From Planctomycetota bacterium (GTDB taxonomy: Bacteria; Planctomycetota; Planctomycetia; Gemmatales; Gemmataceae), in assembly GCA_021413735.1 (NCBI GenBank), contig JAIOPV010000161.1, forward strand, positions 1 to 51,605: DNA of 51,605 nt, given 5' to 3'. The notes beneath the pieces are model-generated. The model did no database searches and had not been told where the DNA came from. It saw only the letters and a list, made by a program, of their open reading frames with translations. The number at the start of each line of letters is the position of its first letter. Position 1 is the first letter of the stretch. The translations under genes were made by a program, and so were the position numbers. This document shows, one piece after another, positions 35,001-43,881 of the stretch.

Positions 35001-35518
35001 AGCACCTCGAATTTACCCGGCTTGTCGTTCTTGTTCTCGATGAACCACAGATACGGAGCCGCACCCACGAAGACGCCGCCGTGACCGACCTCGATGCCCG
35101 TGCAGAGATCGAACGCCCCCAACCCCGCCTTCTCACGTTCGGCAGGCACCGGAAAGTGCTTCCCTTCCGCGAAGATCGTTCGCTTGTCGCAGACGCCGTC
35201 GCCGTCGGTATCCTCAAGGATCACGATGCGGTCGCGGGGAGCTTTGCCCTTCGGCGTGCGTTTCGGGTACTCGAAGCACTCGACGACCCAGATGCGGCCT
35301 TTCTCGTCAATGGTGAACGCGACGGGGTTCACGACCTGCGGTTCCGAAGCGAATAACTTCACCTCGAACTCGTCGGCGACCTTCATCTTGGCGAGCGCTT
35401 CCTGGGCCGTGATGTACGGCTGGCCCGACGGCTTCCGGTTGTCGAAGCCGAACTCTTTCTGTGCAAGTGCGGGCGACGCGAGCAGCAACGCAAGCGTGAA
35501 TGCAGCGAGCAGACGCAT
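32069..35518 (-). CDS. PVC-type dehydrogenase with HEAT repeats and C-type heme domain
   Basis: A 1149-residue exported protein with signal peptide (residues 1-19, ALAQ). The first 420 residues form a PQQ/glucose-dehydrogenase-like propeller (TIDEKGRIWVVECFEYP, WGMDWRNTDGQ). Residues 430-860 are HEAT-like helices. The heme domain has C906-A-K-C909-H910 (ICAKCHKFDGKG) followed by GPPLEGAARDIEYILGNVIDPN, the planctomycete heme-binding motif. A C-terminal beta domain follows (YDVALTPGKHTLTVVV). Such proteins are thought to oxidise sugars in the periplasm and pass electrons to a cytochrome c. AGGA lies upstream. Substrate unknown. Confidence 0.92.
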   Translation of the reverse strand: MRLLAAFTLALLLASPALAQKEFGFDNRKPSGQPYITAQEALAKMKVADEFEVKLFASEPQVVNPVAFTIDEKGRIWVVECFEYPKRTPKGKAPRDRIVILEDTDGDGVCDKRTIFAEGKHFPVPAEREKAGLGAFDLCTGIEVGHGGVFVGAAPYLWFIENKNDKPGKFEVLLKGFGSQDTHETLNTFQWGPDGWLYGLHGIFTNSSVKPSAQLDGPETRINGGVWRYHPTKKKFEVFAEGTSNPWGMDWRNTDGQFILACCVIPHLFHIVPEGVYRRQAPGGFNPHVYGFLNEICDHTFHKESGWAHAGLISLDVPHMPKRFQNSVIFGSIHGCSLKQNILKPNGSTFTASRGDDFLVSGDKNFRPINLRWGPAGDIYVIDWQDQNPCHQTNPDDWDYDRGRIFRIQLKGTKPQKVEDLSKKTRAQLAELAVVSKNPWERRTALRLIAGSDQKVELQGVPEDQFLNGLMMMASFPKGVEDANLKFWTDTAIPVLSKGRPENRAFVYRTLSQYATTQPQLVQYLAKEAEIESSAIARRELASTAIRFADKHDVTPLVRALLAHKDDAKDPVIPQLVWIAYEKALAKHSGERRGVSPTVPKPDAKPETPANAENRRPDGSTLTVETELTWLAEQAPANEFVRDQIVPKVMRRLVATGNAADLKLCIAFATKLKDASAREKALEGLTIALAGQAVNAPEGWTALQAEIAKDNNPKLVALSNKLSVSFRDPAAVKRALDIAVNATLPLEARTEAIRQLATLKADDAVAVLFKLIKSDPSNIIKAESVRSLAAFNHPKLGADLLAGWKEYPAAIRPDVVGTFATRKEWAKTLLQAMADKTIDRAEVTDNTILRIQAFKDKELDALIEKAWGRTRATPADLNKLIDKTRDSLYESPASFSRGKLVFESICAKCHKFDGKGNEVGPPLEGAARDIEYILGNVIDPNRVIGAPYFVRTARLLDDTVFQGLLAEEDEKTITLKLEGASFKTIKKADLAEPVRVSEKSLMPEGLGYNMTPQNFRDMVRYVMAHPFLTDVTVNGEKLSTGVPGRLLMPDTKGAPAVVEAEVTSPSDMKTKLLIGSTGDYEIRLDGKPLGTGKGTGKQMRPDEGSYDVALTPGKHTLTVVVKSGTGNALYARFLDPDRKLQYPDIADKK

Positions 35519-35715
35519 GGGGGAGTCCTGTGTCTTGGCGAACGGCCGTGGATGATGCTGATGTTACGATGCTGGACGAAGAGATGCAAACGTCGCAACT
35601 GTTCTGGTTTTCGCCTGGGTCATCTGAATGGCTGCGAGAGAACAACTCTCACCACTCGCGGCTGCTTCGGTTACATTCAGACTGAACTGCGTGCAGGATA
35701 AGCGAAGGAATCGTG

Positions 35716-36237
35716 ATGAAATGGACTCGTCGATCCTGGCTGCTGGTGTGCCTGCTCCTTGCCAGCATCGCCGTGCTGACACTGCATCTCACAGCCGAAC
35801 ACCTGAACTATGAGCCGCCGAACTACTCGCGAATCGACGACGGGCTGTACCTCGGCGGATATGTGCAGCAACCGCCACCTGCCGCCCGAGCCGTTCTGAA
35901 TCTGTGCGAATCCGAAGACCCATACCAAGCCGAGATTCACGCCTGGCATCCGATTCGCGATGCGGCACCGGCTCCGTCGCTCGACTGGCTTCGTCAGCAG
36001 GTTGCGTTCATCGAGGCTGAGCGTGCTGCGGGCCGAGTGGTGTACGTTCACTGTCACGCGGGTGTGAGTCGCGGCGCGATGGTGACCACTGCGTATCTGA
36101 TGGCCCGAGACCGCCGTTCCCGAGATGAAACGCTGGTATTTCTACGGACACGCCGACCGCAGGTGCGACCGAATCCGGCGTTCATGGAACTGCTTCTCGA
36201 ATGGGAAAAGCAATTGAAGTCGGAACGCAGCGGGTGA
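35716..36237 (+). CDS. Membrane-anchored dual-specificity protein phosphatase
   Basis: A 173-residue protein. Residues 8-27 form one membrane helix (WLLVCLLLASIAVLTLHLTA), the rest is a phosphatase domain. The active-site loop HCHAGVSRGAM gives the C-x5-R signature (Cys at VHCHAGVSR), with an aspartate available upstream (HPIRDAAPAP). This is the DSP/tyrosine phosphatase fold. AAGGA precedes the ATG at 35716; a GTG one codon before is less likely. It ends 1 nt from the convergent RidA gene. Kinase partners in the window make it a plausible signalling phosphatase. Confidence 0.87.
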   Translation: MKWTRRSWLLVCLLLASIAVLTLHLTAEHLNYEPPNYSRIDDGLYLGGYVQQPPPAARAVLNLCESEDPYQAEIHAWHPIRDAAPAPSLDWLRQQVAFIEAERAAGRVVYVHCHAGVSRGAMVTTAYLMARDRRSRDETLVFLRTRRPQVRPNPAFMELLLEWEKQLKSERSG

Positions 36238-36238
36238 C

Positions 36239-36640
36239 TCACTCGGCGACCACAGCTACCAGTTCGATTTCAATCAGCCATTCCGGCACCACCAACGCGG
36301 CAACACCGATCAAGCTGCTCGCAGGCGGTTTCTCTGCGTTGAGGTATTTTCGTCGCACTTCGCGGATGTGTGGAACGTGTTCCGGCTTCAGATCGACGAC
36401 GAAATACGTGATCTTCACGACATCATTGAAGGTCGCCCCAGCCGACGCGAGCGCGATCTTGAGGTTCGCGAATATGTGCTCGACCTGGGCACGCATGTCG
36501 CCTTTGCCGACCACTTCGGCTCGTTCGTTCACGCTCACCTGACCCGAAACGTAGATCGTCTTTCCGCCGGTCGCTGTGACAACGTGCGTGAAACCGTTCG
36601 TCGGATTCAACTCGGGCGGATTCAAAAACTGCTTCTGCAT
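36239..36640 (-). CDS. RidA family enamine/imine deaminase
   Basis: A 133-residue protein of the YjgF/RidA family, which hydrolyses reactive enamines made by PLP enzymes. Conserved parts are YVSGQVSVNERAEVVGKGDMRAQ, FANLKIALASAGATFNDVVKIT and the C-terminal IEIELVAVV. The catalytic arginine normally in the R-x-x-V region is represented by IREVRRKYL. The ATG at 36640 has AAGG upstream. No operon partner; it is convergent with the phosphatase. Confidence 0.9.
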   Translation of the reverse strand: MQKQFLNPPELNPTNGFTHVVTATGGKTIYVSGQVSVNERAEVVGKGDMRAQVEHIFANLKIALASAGATFNDVVKITYFVVDLKPEHVPHIREVRRKYLNAEKPPASSLIGVAALVVPEWLIEIELVAVVAE

Positions 36641-37094
36641 GGTACGCACCTTTGACGAGACCAGATTGACGGATTACAGGTCGAATGTACTGAGAAGCCG
36701 AATACCGTGAATGGAAGATCGCCAATCACGTCACGAATGGGCCGATCATGGGCATGGTCGAAGACTCCTACGAGAAGGAAGAGAGCGAGGAACGCCGTGC
36801 CCGCGAACGTGACGAAAGCAGATCCCCGACAGGCGAAGCAAGCGTCGTTCGCCCCCGCACCCGCGACTCCAAGACTCGTCCCGACCTTCCTCCATCAAAG
36901 CATGGGGGAGAGTGGGGTAGCTTTCTCTTCGAGGCTGTTGGTTGCGTTGAGTTGAAGAGAACTCCATCTTCCGAAGAGCGTATGAACGATGAACGTGGGT
37001 GAGGGCTTCGCTCCCTTCGCAGGTTTTCAGGCAAGCCGTCGTTCACACGAATCCGTAAGCTGATCCGATCCGCCCGCTGTCGAGTTGCACCCTG
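36641..37094. other. Intergenic, divergent region before ctaA
   Basis: About 450 nt between RidA and ctaA. Open frames exist on both strands (for example 36748-37002 +), but they overlap each other, are compositionally biased and match no family. It should contain the promoters of ridA and ctaA; none was located with confidence. Confidence 0.5.
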
Positions 37095-38297
37095 ATGCCT
37101 TCGATGACTGAATCTTTGCGCCCCGTCCCGCGCTGGCTGCACATCTGGGCGGTACTGGCCGTCGTCGCGACGTTCCTGCTGCTGGCCGTCGGGCAGATGG
37201 TGACGAGTTTCCACGCCGGCATGGCCGACCCAATTTGGCCAACCGAACCGTGGTATCTGGCGTCGAACTTCAAGCTCGATCTTGGCTACCTCATCGAACA
37301 TTCGCACCGCATCCTCGGCTTCAGCATTGGGATCATCGTTTCCGTTCTCGCGTTTGGCCTGCTCTTCGGCGAACGGTGTTCCAAAACGAAGTGGGTCAGC
37401 CTTGCGGGCGTCGTGATTCTGCTCGGCGGCTACGGCGACTTCCACGGCGGTCTGATCGCACAACGGGATGCCCTGACTGCTGACGTGAAGTTGCCCATGC
37501 GGGGTGCCGTCACAACACTGTTCGGTCTCGCGCTGGCACTCGGAGCAACCGCTTACGGAATTGCGATTCACTCTCGTGGCGCTGCGATCCGTCTTGTTGG
37601 CGTGGTTGCGTTGGCTGCGGTTATGACTCAAGGACTTCTCGGCGGCTTCCGCGTCAGGCTGCACGAACTGATCGGCCCCGACCTCGCCACGATTCACGGT
37701 ATCTTCGCACAGGTCGTGTTCGGGTTGCTCGTGAGCCTCGCGGTTCTGACCGCTCGCTCCGTGCCGGATGTGCTTGTTTCGCGGAAGGTGCGAATCGGAG
37801 CGGTCGTGCTTGCGGTGCTGCTGTTCGTGCAGGTTGTCTGGGGTGCGTTGGTTCGCCACGCCCCGACCATCCTCACGCAAAAGCTCCACTTCCTCACGGC
37901 GTTTCTCGCAACCGGAATCGCAGTGTGGTGGCTGATGTGCGCCTTATACGACCCCGCAGCCAAGAGACGCATACGACTCGGCGCTCACCTTCTCAGCGTC
38001 CTCTTGCTCGTGCAGATTTACCTCGGCGTCGAGGCGTGGATGGAGAAGTTCGGACAGTCGATCCCGTGGGACATGGTCAAGATCACGAAAGAAAACGCAA
38101 CGATCCGCACGCTGCACGCACTCATCGGAAGCGGCCTGCTCGCGACCGCGTTAGGGTTGGCAGTGCGGGTGCGACAGTCCGCGACTTCGCCCGTGCCAGT
38201 GACTGAAACAGTACGAGACATTCGTGCCGAGGCGAGTTCATCGCAACCAAGCCTCGTGACCGCAGGTGCTTCGCAACCGGGAGATTCAACAGCATGA
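37095..38297 (+). CDS. ctaA: Heme A synthase (COX15/CtaA)
   Basis: Oxidises heme O to heme A in the membrane for cytochrome oxidase. 400 residues with about eight helices. Heme-binding histidines are visible in EHSHRILGF, TIHGIFAQV, KLHFLTAF and RTLHALIG. The C-terminus has a hydrophilic tail (EASSSQPSLVTAGAS). The ATG at 37095 is used; an ATG at 37104 is also possible. The stop overlaps the start of ctaB by 4 nt (ATGA), so the two are translationally coupled. Confidence 0.93.
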   Translation: MPSMTESLRPVPRWLHIWAVLAVVATFLLLAVGQMVTSFHAGMADPIWPTEPWYLASNFKLDLGYLIEHSHRILGFSIGIIVSVLAFGLLFGERCSKTKWVSLAGVVILLGGYGDFHGGLIAQRDALTADVKLPMRGAVTTLFGLALALGATAYGIAIHSRGAAIRLVGVVALAAVMTQGLLGGFRVRLHELIGPDLATIHGIFAQVVFGLLVSLAVLTARSVPDVLVSRKVRIGAVVLAVLLFVQVVWGALVRHAPTILTQKLHFLTAFLATGIAVWWLMCALYDPAAKRRIRLGAHLLSVLLLVQIYLGVEAWMEKFGQSIPWDMVKITKENATIRTLHALIGSGLLATALGLAVRVRQSATSPVPVTETVRDIRAEASSSQPSLVTAGASQPGDSTA

Positions 38298-39238
38298 AAA
38301 GCACGCTCGTCGGCGAAGCCGATCTCCAACACTATGGCTCGGGTGGTCGCATGGCGGCTCCTGTCGTCATTCGTTCGCGGCTCGCGGACTGCCTCGAACT
38401 CACCAAGCCGCGAATCGCGGTCATGGCGTTGTTCACGGTTGCGTGCGGCTACTGGCTCGGAGCCGGCTCCGACTCCGGTTCGCGAGTGCTGCTGAACACG
38501 CTACTCGGTGCGGGGCTTGTTGCGGCTGGCGGCAGCGCGTTGAATCAGGTCTTCGAGCGCCGCACTGATGCCCGGATGCGCCGCACCAAGAACCGCCCGA
38601 TTCCTGCGGGTCGTGTGTCGGTCGAACAAGCGACGGCGTTTGGCGCGATCACGAGCGGTGTCGGGCTTGCGTATCTCATGGCAACGGTGCCGCCAGCCGC
38701 AACGCTTGCCGCAGCGCTGACGCTCGTGTTCTACGCCCTCATCTACACGCCGCTGAAGACCATGACGCAATGGAACACGGTGATCGGTGCGATCCCTGGT
38801 GCGTTGCCGCCCGTGATTGGTTGGTGTGCGGCTCGCGGTTGGGAAGATGCTGGCGGCGCGGTCGCGTTGTTTCTGTTGCTGTTCGTGTGGCAGTTGCCGC
38901 ACTTCCTCGCGATCGCGTGGATGTACCGTGCGGACTACGCCGGTGCCGGGCTTCAGATGCTTCCGGGCACCGACGCAACCGGAAAGCGAACCGCAACCGT
39001 GATGGTGGTGACCGCTGCCGCGTTGATTCCGGTGGGCTTCCTTGCGGTGTGGGTTGGGCTGGCCGGCTGGGTGTATGCCGTCGGCGCGACGCTGTTGGGG
39101 ATCATGTTTGTGCGGAAGACGCTTGGCTTCGCTCGTGACCGCAGCGACCGTCAAGCAAAGCGAGTGCTGCGGGCTTCGCTGGTGTATTTGCCCGGCGTGT
39201 TGGTGCTGCTGCTGATCGACGCGCTTCTGTTGAAGTGA
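38294..39238 (+). CDS. ctaB: Protoheme IX farnesyltransferase (heme O synthase, COX10/CtaB)
   Basis: Adds a farnesyl group to heme B, making heme O, the substrate of CtaA. 314 residues, about eight helices. Prenyltransferase motifs are NQVFERRTDARMRRTKNRPIP (residues about 78-98) and the second DxxxD-type region YRADYAGAGLQMLPG. LTKPRIAVMALFTVACGYWL begins the domain. The start codon overlaps the ctaA stop as ATGA. Confidence 0.95.
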   Translation: MKSTLVGEADLQHYGSGGRMAAPVVIRSRLADCLELTKPRIAVMALFTVACGYWLGAGSDSGSRVLLNTLLGAGLVAAGGSALNQVFERRTDARMRRTKNRPIPAGRVSVEQATAFGAITSGVGLAYLMATVPPAATLAAALTLVFYALIYTPLKTMTQWNTVIGAIPGALPPVIGWCAARGWEDAGGAVALFLLLFVWQLPHFLAIAWMYRADYAGAGLQMLPGTDATGKRTATVMVVTAAALIPVGFLAVWVGLAGWVYAVGATLLGIMFVRKTLGFARDRSDRQAKRVLRASLVYLPGVLVLLLIDALLLK

Positions 39239-39508
39239 CAATTGCTATCTAATTATTTCTTACGACAACACGATTAAACACGACATCGATATTGTCATTT
39301 TGAAATCGCTGTGAAAGTTGTGGCAGACACTTTACCCATGTGGTATCCTCCGGACTCGCTAGAGGGAAAGACTCAAGCGATCTTTTTAGTTTCACCCCGG
39401 CGAGACGTTCCGCCCAAAGTCTTACCCTCTCCAACAATACGGGGTGTCATATCGTCGGACGTGCGTGGTCGCTTTGAACACGCGACGTCCCAACGCGAGG
39501 AAACGCTC

Positions 39509-40474
39509 ATGAATCGTGTTCGCAAGGGTTTCACACTGATCGAACTCCTGGTCGTCATCGCAATCATTGCAATCCTGATCGGTCTGCTTCTGCCCGCCGT
39601 GCAGAAGGTTCGTGAAGCTGCGGCCCGAGCCAAGTGCTCCAACAACCTCAAGCAAATGGGCATCGCACTCCACGCCTACGAAAGCTCGAATCAGAAATTT
39701 CCCCCTGCCGGGAACAACACTGGTGGATGGGGGCTCTCGTGGATGGTCCTGATCCTCCCTTACATCGAGCAGGACGCGCTGTATCAAATCCTCGCTCGCC
39801 AAGCGTCCCCGGTGGTCTCGAGCCCAGGGTACAACGACGCGACAAACAATACCGCGATCGCAAACCTAACGCTCTCCGTTTACCGCTGTCCCAGTTCGCC
39901 ACTCCCATTCAACGGTGCTCACAACGGCAACAAAAGCCAGGCCGCGGACTACACCGCGATTACCGGATGCATCAACGACGCCACCAACTGGACGACGGTG
40001 AACAACTTCACGGGCAACTCCGGCATCTCCAGCGACGGGGGCGTGATGTACCAGCAGTCGGCGGTTCGGATCGCCGATATCACGGACGGAACATCGAACA
40101 CCGTCGTGATCGGAGAAGTGGGTGGCGGGTTCAAGAACGGTTCGACCGCTGCGCCCGCGGACTTCCGCCCAGGACGTACATACAGTTTCATGATGGGTGC
40201 GGCGAACCCCTGGAACAACACCGACAACCGCGGGATGAACTGGACGACGCTCCGCTACGCAGTCAACTACGCTCCGGCCACAGCCGTCTTGACCGACGCC
40301 ACGACCGGCATCATGCAGCCTGGCGCGAACAACCCACTGACCTCGTCGCACACGGGTGGGATCAACGCTGTTTTTGGTGATGGCTCAGTGCGATTCCTAC
40401 AAAATAGCTTGCCAACCCAGACGCTCGGCCGCCTGTCTGCCCGAGCCGACGGGCAACCTGTCAACTTAAATTGA
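39509..40474 (+). CDS. DUF1559 domain protein with type IV pilin-like N-terminus
   Basis: A 321-residue homologue of the gene at 19362. The N-terminal prepilin signal GFTLIELLVVIAIIAILIGL precedes a DUF1559 domain, with the HTGGINAVFGDGSVRFLQN motif near the end. GAGGAAA lies 7 nt before the ATG at 39509. The earlier open frame is not used because it crosses AT-rich leader. It lies between the ctaA-ctaB pair and sco, on the same strand, separated by a 270-nt leader and a hairpin, so it is likely its own unit. Confidence 0.94.
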   Translation: MNRVRKGFTLIELLVVIAIIAILIGLLLPAVQKVREAAARAKCSNNLKQMGIALHAYESSNQKFPPAGNNTGGWGLSWMVLILPYIEQDALYQILARQASPVVSSPGYNDATNNTAIANLTLSVYRCPSSPLPFNGAHNGNKSQAADYTAITGCINDATNWTTVNNFTGNSGISSDGGVMYQQSAVRIADITDGTSNTVVIGEVGGGFKNGSTAAPADFRPGRTYSFMMGAANPWNNTDNRGMNWTTLRYAVNYAPATAVLTDATTGIMQPGANNPLTSSHTGGINAVFGDGSVRFLQNSLPTQTLGRLSARADGQPVNLN

Positions 40475-40530
40475 GTTTAATGTTGGGAGCTGCTTGACCT
40501 CAAAGTGACTCGGCCCCGAAGACCATCAAA

Positions 40531-40556
40531 CACGACGACCACCGTCGGTCGTCGTG
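40531..40556 (+). terminator. Hairpin between DUF1559 gene and sco
   Basis: Perfect 10-bp stem CACGACGACC / GGTCGTCGTG with loop ACCGTC, 57 nt after the stop. No T-run follows. Confidence 0.6.
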
Positions 40557-40603
40557 GCCTCCTCTCTCGCATGGGGGAGGGATAAGACTGTTCGGTGAAA
40601 CCC

Positions 40604-41236
40604 ATGACGCGACGTTTACCGCTGTTGTTGCTGGTGTGTGCCACGGGTTGCGGGCTCCTCGCTCGGCCAAACCCGACCACCGCACCCACCGACCCCGAAC
40701 TCGATTGGCAAATCGAGCCGTTCTCGCTCACGGAACGCAGCGGGAAAACGGTCACGAACAAGGATTTGCAAGGCTCGGTGTGGGTCGCGTCGTTCATCTT
40801 CACGCGCTGCGTCGGTCCGTGTCCCGCCGTCACCTCAACCGTCGGAAAGTTGCAGAAAGAGTTCAAGGATGAGCCCGGCGTGAAGTTCGTCACGTTCACC
40901 GTGGACCCCATGCGAGACGATCTCACCACGCTCAAGGATTACGCCAACTCACGCGGTGCGGACCCGGATCGCTGGCTCTTCCTCAGGGGCGACGAAGCCA
41001 CGATCCACAAGTTGCTTCGCGAGACGTTCAAGCAGGCAGTGGGGCGAAAGGTTGGCGAAGACGTGAAGCCCGGCGACGAGTTCTCGCACAGCACGCGGCT
41101 CATGGTCGTGGACCGCAACGGCGTGATTCGCGGCATCTACGCTGGGCTTCCCGATGAGCGCATTCCCGATTCGCAGGCCGACTTCGACGCGAACCTCACC
41201 CGCCTCAAGACACGAATGCGGTCGTTGTTGAAGTAG
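40604..41236 (+). CDS. sco1: Sco1/SenC copper chaperone lipoprotein
   Basis: A 210-residue lipoprotein (signal ending VCATGC, so Cys16 would be lipidated) that delivers copper to the CuA site of cytochrome oxidase. The C-x3-C copper motif is FTRCVGPCP, and the third ligand His lies in EFSHSTRLMVVD. The thioredoxin fold is complete. It fits with ctaA and ctaB upstream, though a DUF1559 gene lies between. The ATG at 40604 is used; a GTG three codons earlier is possible. Confidence 0.93.
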   Translation: MTRRLPLLLLVCATGCGLLARPNPTTAPTDPELDWQIEPFSLTERSGKTVTNKDLQGSVWVASFIFTRCVGPCPAVTSTVGKLQKEFKDEPGVKFVTFTVDPMRDDLTTLKDYANSRGADPDRWLFLRGDEATIHKLLRETFKQAVGRKVGEDVKPGDEFSHSTRLMVVDRNGVIRGIYAGLPDERIPDSQADFDANLTRLKTRMRSLLK

Positions 41237-41243
41237 TGGGCTC

Positions 41244-41297
41244 TTTGCCGCTTGCGGCGTAGCGCTCACTTGAGTCGCTACGCCGCAAGCGGCGAAG
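41244..41297. repeat. Family 3 palindrome between convergent genes
   Basis: Arms at 41244-41265 and 41276-41297, GCCGCTTGCGGCGTAGCG type, one mismatch. It lies between sco1 (ends 41236) and the nitroreductase (ends 41316) and may work as a shared terminator; AGACAAAAAT follows on the right. Confidence 0.85.
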
Positions 41298-41315
41298 ACA
41301 AAAATCCAAAACACC

Positions 41316-41909
41316 TCACACCAACTTGCACGCTTCCTCGAACGTGAGCCGTGGCGAACGCGGGTGCAACTTGCTCGCGTCGCCATGCCCGAGATTGCAC
41401 AGGAAGTTTGATTTCACCGTCGTGCCACCGAAGAACGCCTCGTCCACCTTCGCATTGTTGAACCCCGACATCGGGCCGCAATCCAGGCCCAAAGACCGCG
41501 CCGCCAGGATAAAGTACGCGCCCTGAAGCGACGAGTTTCGCAGCGCGACGTATTCCAGCACGTTTTCGGGCAGATCCTTGAACCACGCCTTCGCGTCGGC
41601 GTGTGGATACAGTTTCGGCATCAGTTCGTAGAAGCGGATATCCATGCCGATGATCGCGGTCACGGGTGCCTTCATCGTCTTGTCCACGTTGCCCGCGTCG
41701 AGGAACGGTTTCAACTTCTCCTTGCCCTCCTTCGACTTCACGAACACGATTCGCAGCGGGCACATATTCGCCGAGGTCGGCCCCATCTTCGCGAGGTCGT
41801 AGACCTGACGCAGCAAAGCGTCGTCCACCGGCTTATCGAGCCAGTGCATGTGCGTTCGCGCTTCGCGGAAGACGAGGTTCAGCGCCTCGTCGTTCACAAC
41901 CTTGCTCAT
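41316..41909 (-). CDS. Nitroreductase-family protein (malonic semialdehyde reductase RutE-like)
   Basis: A 197-residue flavoprotein. [40 protein letters not shown] is the typical RutE/HadB start, with FMN contacts in GPTSANM and [10 protein letters not shown]. The family reduces malonic semialdehyde or other carbonyl compounds using NAD(P)H, but no other rut gene is present, so the uracil pathway is not supported here. GAGGA precedes the ATG. It lies 29 nt after the TPR kinase gene, same strand. Confidence 0.88.
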   Translation of the reverse strand: MSKVVNDEALNLVFREARTHMHWLDKPVDDALLRQVYDLAKMGPTSANMCPLRIVFVKSKEGKEKLKPFLDAGNVDKTMKAPVTAIIGMDIRFYELMPKLYPHADAKAWFKDLPENVLEYVALRNSSLQGAYFILAARSLGLDCGPMSGFNNAKVDEAFFGGTTVKSNFLCNLGHGDASKLHPRSPRLTFEEACKLV

Positions 41910-41938
41910 GGTGTTGATCCTCTTGCTGGTGATGTGCG

Positions 41939-43807
41939 TTACTGATCCAAGGGGCGAGAGGGCATCGGGGCATTCGGGAACAACTGGCGAAACGTCGTCT
42001 CCCAGCGGTCCGGGTCATTGCGAACCGCGTCCGAAAGCGCTGCTCGGCCTCCCGCAGTGTCGCCCAGCGCGAGCAGCACGATGCCGTGTGCCGTGTCCGC
42101 GTTCGGGTCGAGCGGATTCCGCCAGATCACTTCTTTCGCAGCTGAAATCGCCTCTTCCTTGCGTTTTCCCAACAGGTACACGACTGCAAGGTTCAGGTGA
42201 ATGATCGAGTTGTCCGGTGCGAGGTGAAATGCCTGCTCGAAAGAGCTGATTGCACCCTCGAGATTGCCAACCGCCTGGAGTATGTTCCCCAGATCGTAGT
42301 GGGCTTCCGGGTTTTCCGGATCGAGTTGAACCACTTCCTTCAACGCCGTGATGGCACCTGCCACGTCGCCGGATTCCTTGAGGGCGATGCCGAGATTGGA
42401 ATACACCTTGGGGTCGGTGGGGTCGAGTCGCATGGCCTCACGGTACGCGGCAATTGCTCCGGGTCGGTCGCCGCAGTCGTGCAACGCAACACCCAGGTTC
42501 GCATACGCTGCCGCGAAGTGGGGCGCGAGCCGAATCGCCTCGTTGTACGCTTCAATCGCGCCGGCAATGTCGTTCTTGTCCTGCAAGGCACTTCCCAAAG
42601 TGCAATACGCCAGCGCGTGCCCGTGCGCAGCCTCTTCTGCCCTCGCTTCGGAAACAGCCCATTCCGTTTCGGCTTTCCTCGCACGATGTTCGACACCCGA
42701 GCGATATGCAGCCACCGCCTCCGCGACCACCTTCCCCGTTCCCGGTCGGTCGCAGGCTTCCGGGCTGAGGCAGCGTTTGGAAAGCGCAATCAACTCCGGA
42801 TCCGCACCGCACGTGTGAAGCCGTTCGATTGCGCCATCCAGATTGGCCTCAATCGCCAGTGCGAGAATCGCCCGCCCGTTCACCCCGGTGTAGGGTGGTT
42901 GCCCGGTGAGAATGGTGCAGAGGATGCCGCCGAGCGTGAACACATCGGCCCGCGTGTCCACCTCGTCCCATCGGCCGCGTGCCTGCTCCGGCGGCATGTA
43001 CGACGATGTTCCCTTCGCCAACCCAAGCCTGGTCGCGCCCGTCGAGGGACTGGATTGATTCACCGACCTGTTCATCGCGTCGGGTTGGGAATCGTCATCT
43101 CCAAAACTTCGAGTGTCCGCTCCCCGCACTTCCTTGGCGAGTCCCCAGTCCATGACCTGGACCTCGCCAAAGGAACCGACCATGACGTTGAGCGGTTTCA
43201 GATCGCGGTGAATGATGCCGAGGCTGTGAGCGTAACCGACTGTTTGGCAGATTTGCTCGAACACTCCGAGCAATCGCGCCAGATCGGTGTCGCGATCGGC
43301 GGCTTCGATTTCCTCGTGCAAGGTTCGCCCGCGAATCAGCTTCATGACGAGGAACGGTCGACCGTCGGAAAGTGTGCCGAGAGCGTGGACCGGTGGGACG
43401 CCCGGATGTTGGAGGCGAGCGGTGATGCGGGCTTCGCGATCGAACTGAGCGGCCAAATCGCTCCGTTTCGCGAGTTCCGGAAGCAGCGTCTTGATGGCAA
43501 CTTCGCGATCGAGGCTCAGGTCGCGAGCCGTGAAGACGACGCCCATTCCCCCACGGGCCAGTTCTCCGACTAATTCGTAGCCCGGAATTCCTGGGAATGT
43601 GTTGCTCCCGTGGACGAGTTCCAATCGTCCAGGTTGGAGCAGCGTCCCTTCATCATCGCCCTGTTCGGAAGGCGGCGGCGACGCGAGAGGAAGACCCACC
43701 GCTGCCGCCAGTTTGCGATCCTTGTCTGAGAGCTCATCGGGATAGTGCGGCCGAATTTTGACCCTTTGGTGGGGCAACTCGTCGCTGGTCATTTCCTCGG
43801 ACGGCAT
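41939..43807 (-). CDS. Ser/Thr protein kinase with C-terminal TPR repeats
   Basis: A 622-residue kinase. Residues 77-380 form a Hanks kinase: GELARGGMG (P-loop), K106 (VAIK), HRDLKPLN at 200-207, DWG at 220-222 instead of DFG, and [14 protein letters not shown] 20-residue insert follows the DWG. Residues about 400-600 are tetratricopeptide repeats with the AYxNLGxAL pattern ([38 protein letters not shown]). No membrane helix is visible, so it is cytosolic. GAGGA precedes the ATG. Confidence 0.92.
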   Translation of the reverse strand: MPSEEMTSDELPHQRVKIRPHYPDELSDKDRKLAAAVGLPLASPPPSEQGDDEGTLLQPGRLELVHGSNTFPGIPGYELVGELARGGMGVVFTARDLSLDREVAIKTLLPELAKRSDLAAQFDREARITARLQHPGVPPVHALGTLSDGRPFLVMKLIRGRTLHEEIEAADRDTDLARLLGVFEQICQTVGYAHSLGIIHRDLKPLNVMVGSFGEVQVMDWGLAKEVRGADTRSFGDDDSQPDAMNRSVNQSSPSTGATRLGLAKGTSSYMPPEQARGRWDEVDTRADVFTLGGILCTILTGQPPYTGVNGRAILALAIEANLDGAIERLHTCGADPELIALSKRCLSPEACDRPGTGKVVAEAVAAYRSGVEHRARKAETEWAVSEARAEEAAHGHALAYCTLGSALQDKNDIAGAIEAYNEAIRLAPHFAAAYANLGVALHDCGDRPGAIAAYREAMRLDPTDPKVYSNLGIALKESGDVAGAITALKEVVQLDPENPEAHYDLGNILQAVGNLEGAISSFEQAFHLAPDNSIIHLNLAVVYLLGKRKEEAISAAKEVIWRNPLDPNADTAHGIVLLALGDTAGGRAALSDAVRNDPDRWETTFRQLFPNAPMPSRPLDQ

Positions 43808-43881
43808 CTAGGTTCCTCAACTTGCTGGCTCGTACATCATCCCATCCGTCGTCAGGGTGTGCAACCCGAGGAACCAAAGGA

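Noticed and set aside
36748-37002. An 84-codon frame in the ridA-ctaA spacer
   Set aside because: Charged, low-complexity protein with no ribosome-binding site and another frame on the opposite strand; left as intergenic.
36768-37889. A 373-codon open frame on the minus strand
   Set aside because: Antisense to ctaA over most of its length and highly biased (His/Arg/Gln-rich).
42197-43573. A 458-codon open frame on the plus strand
   Set aside because: Antisense to the TPR kinase; no family likeness.
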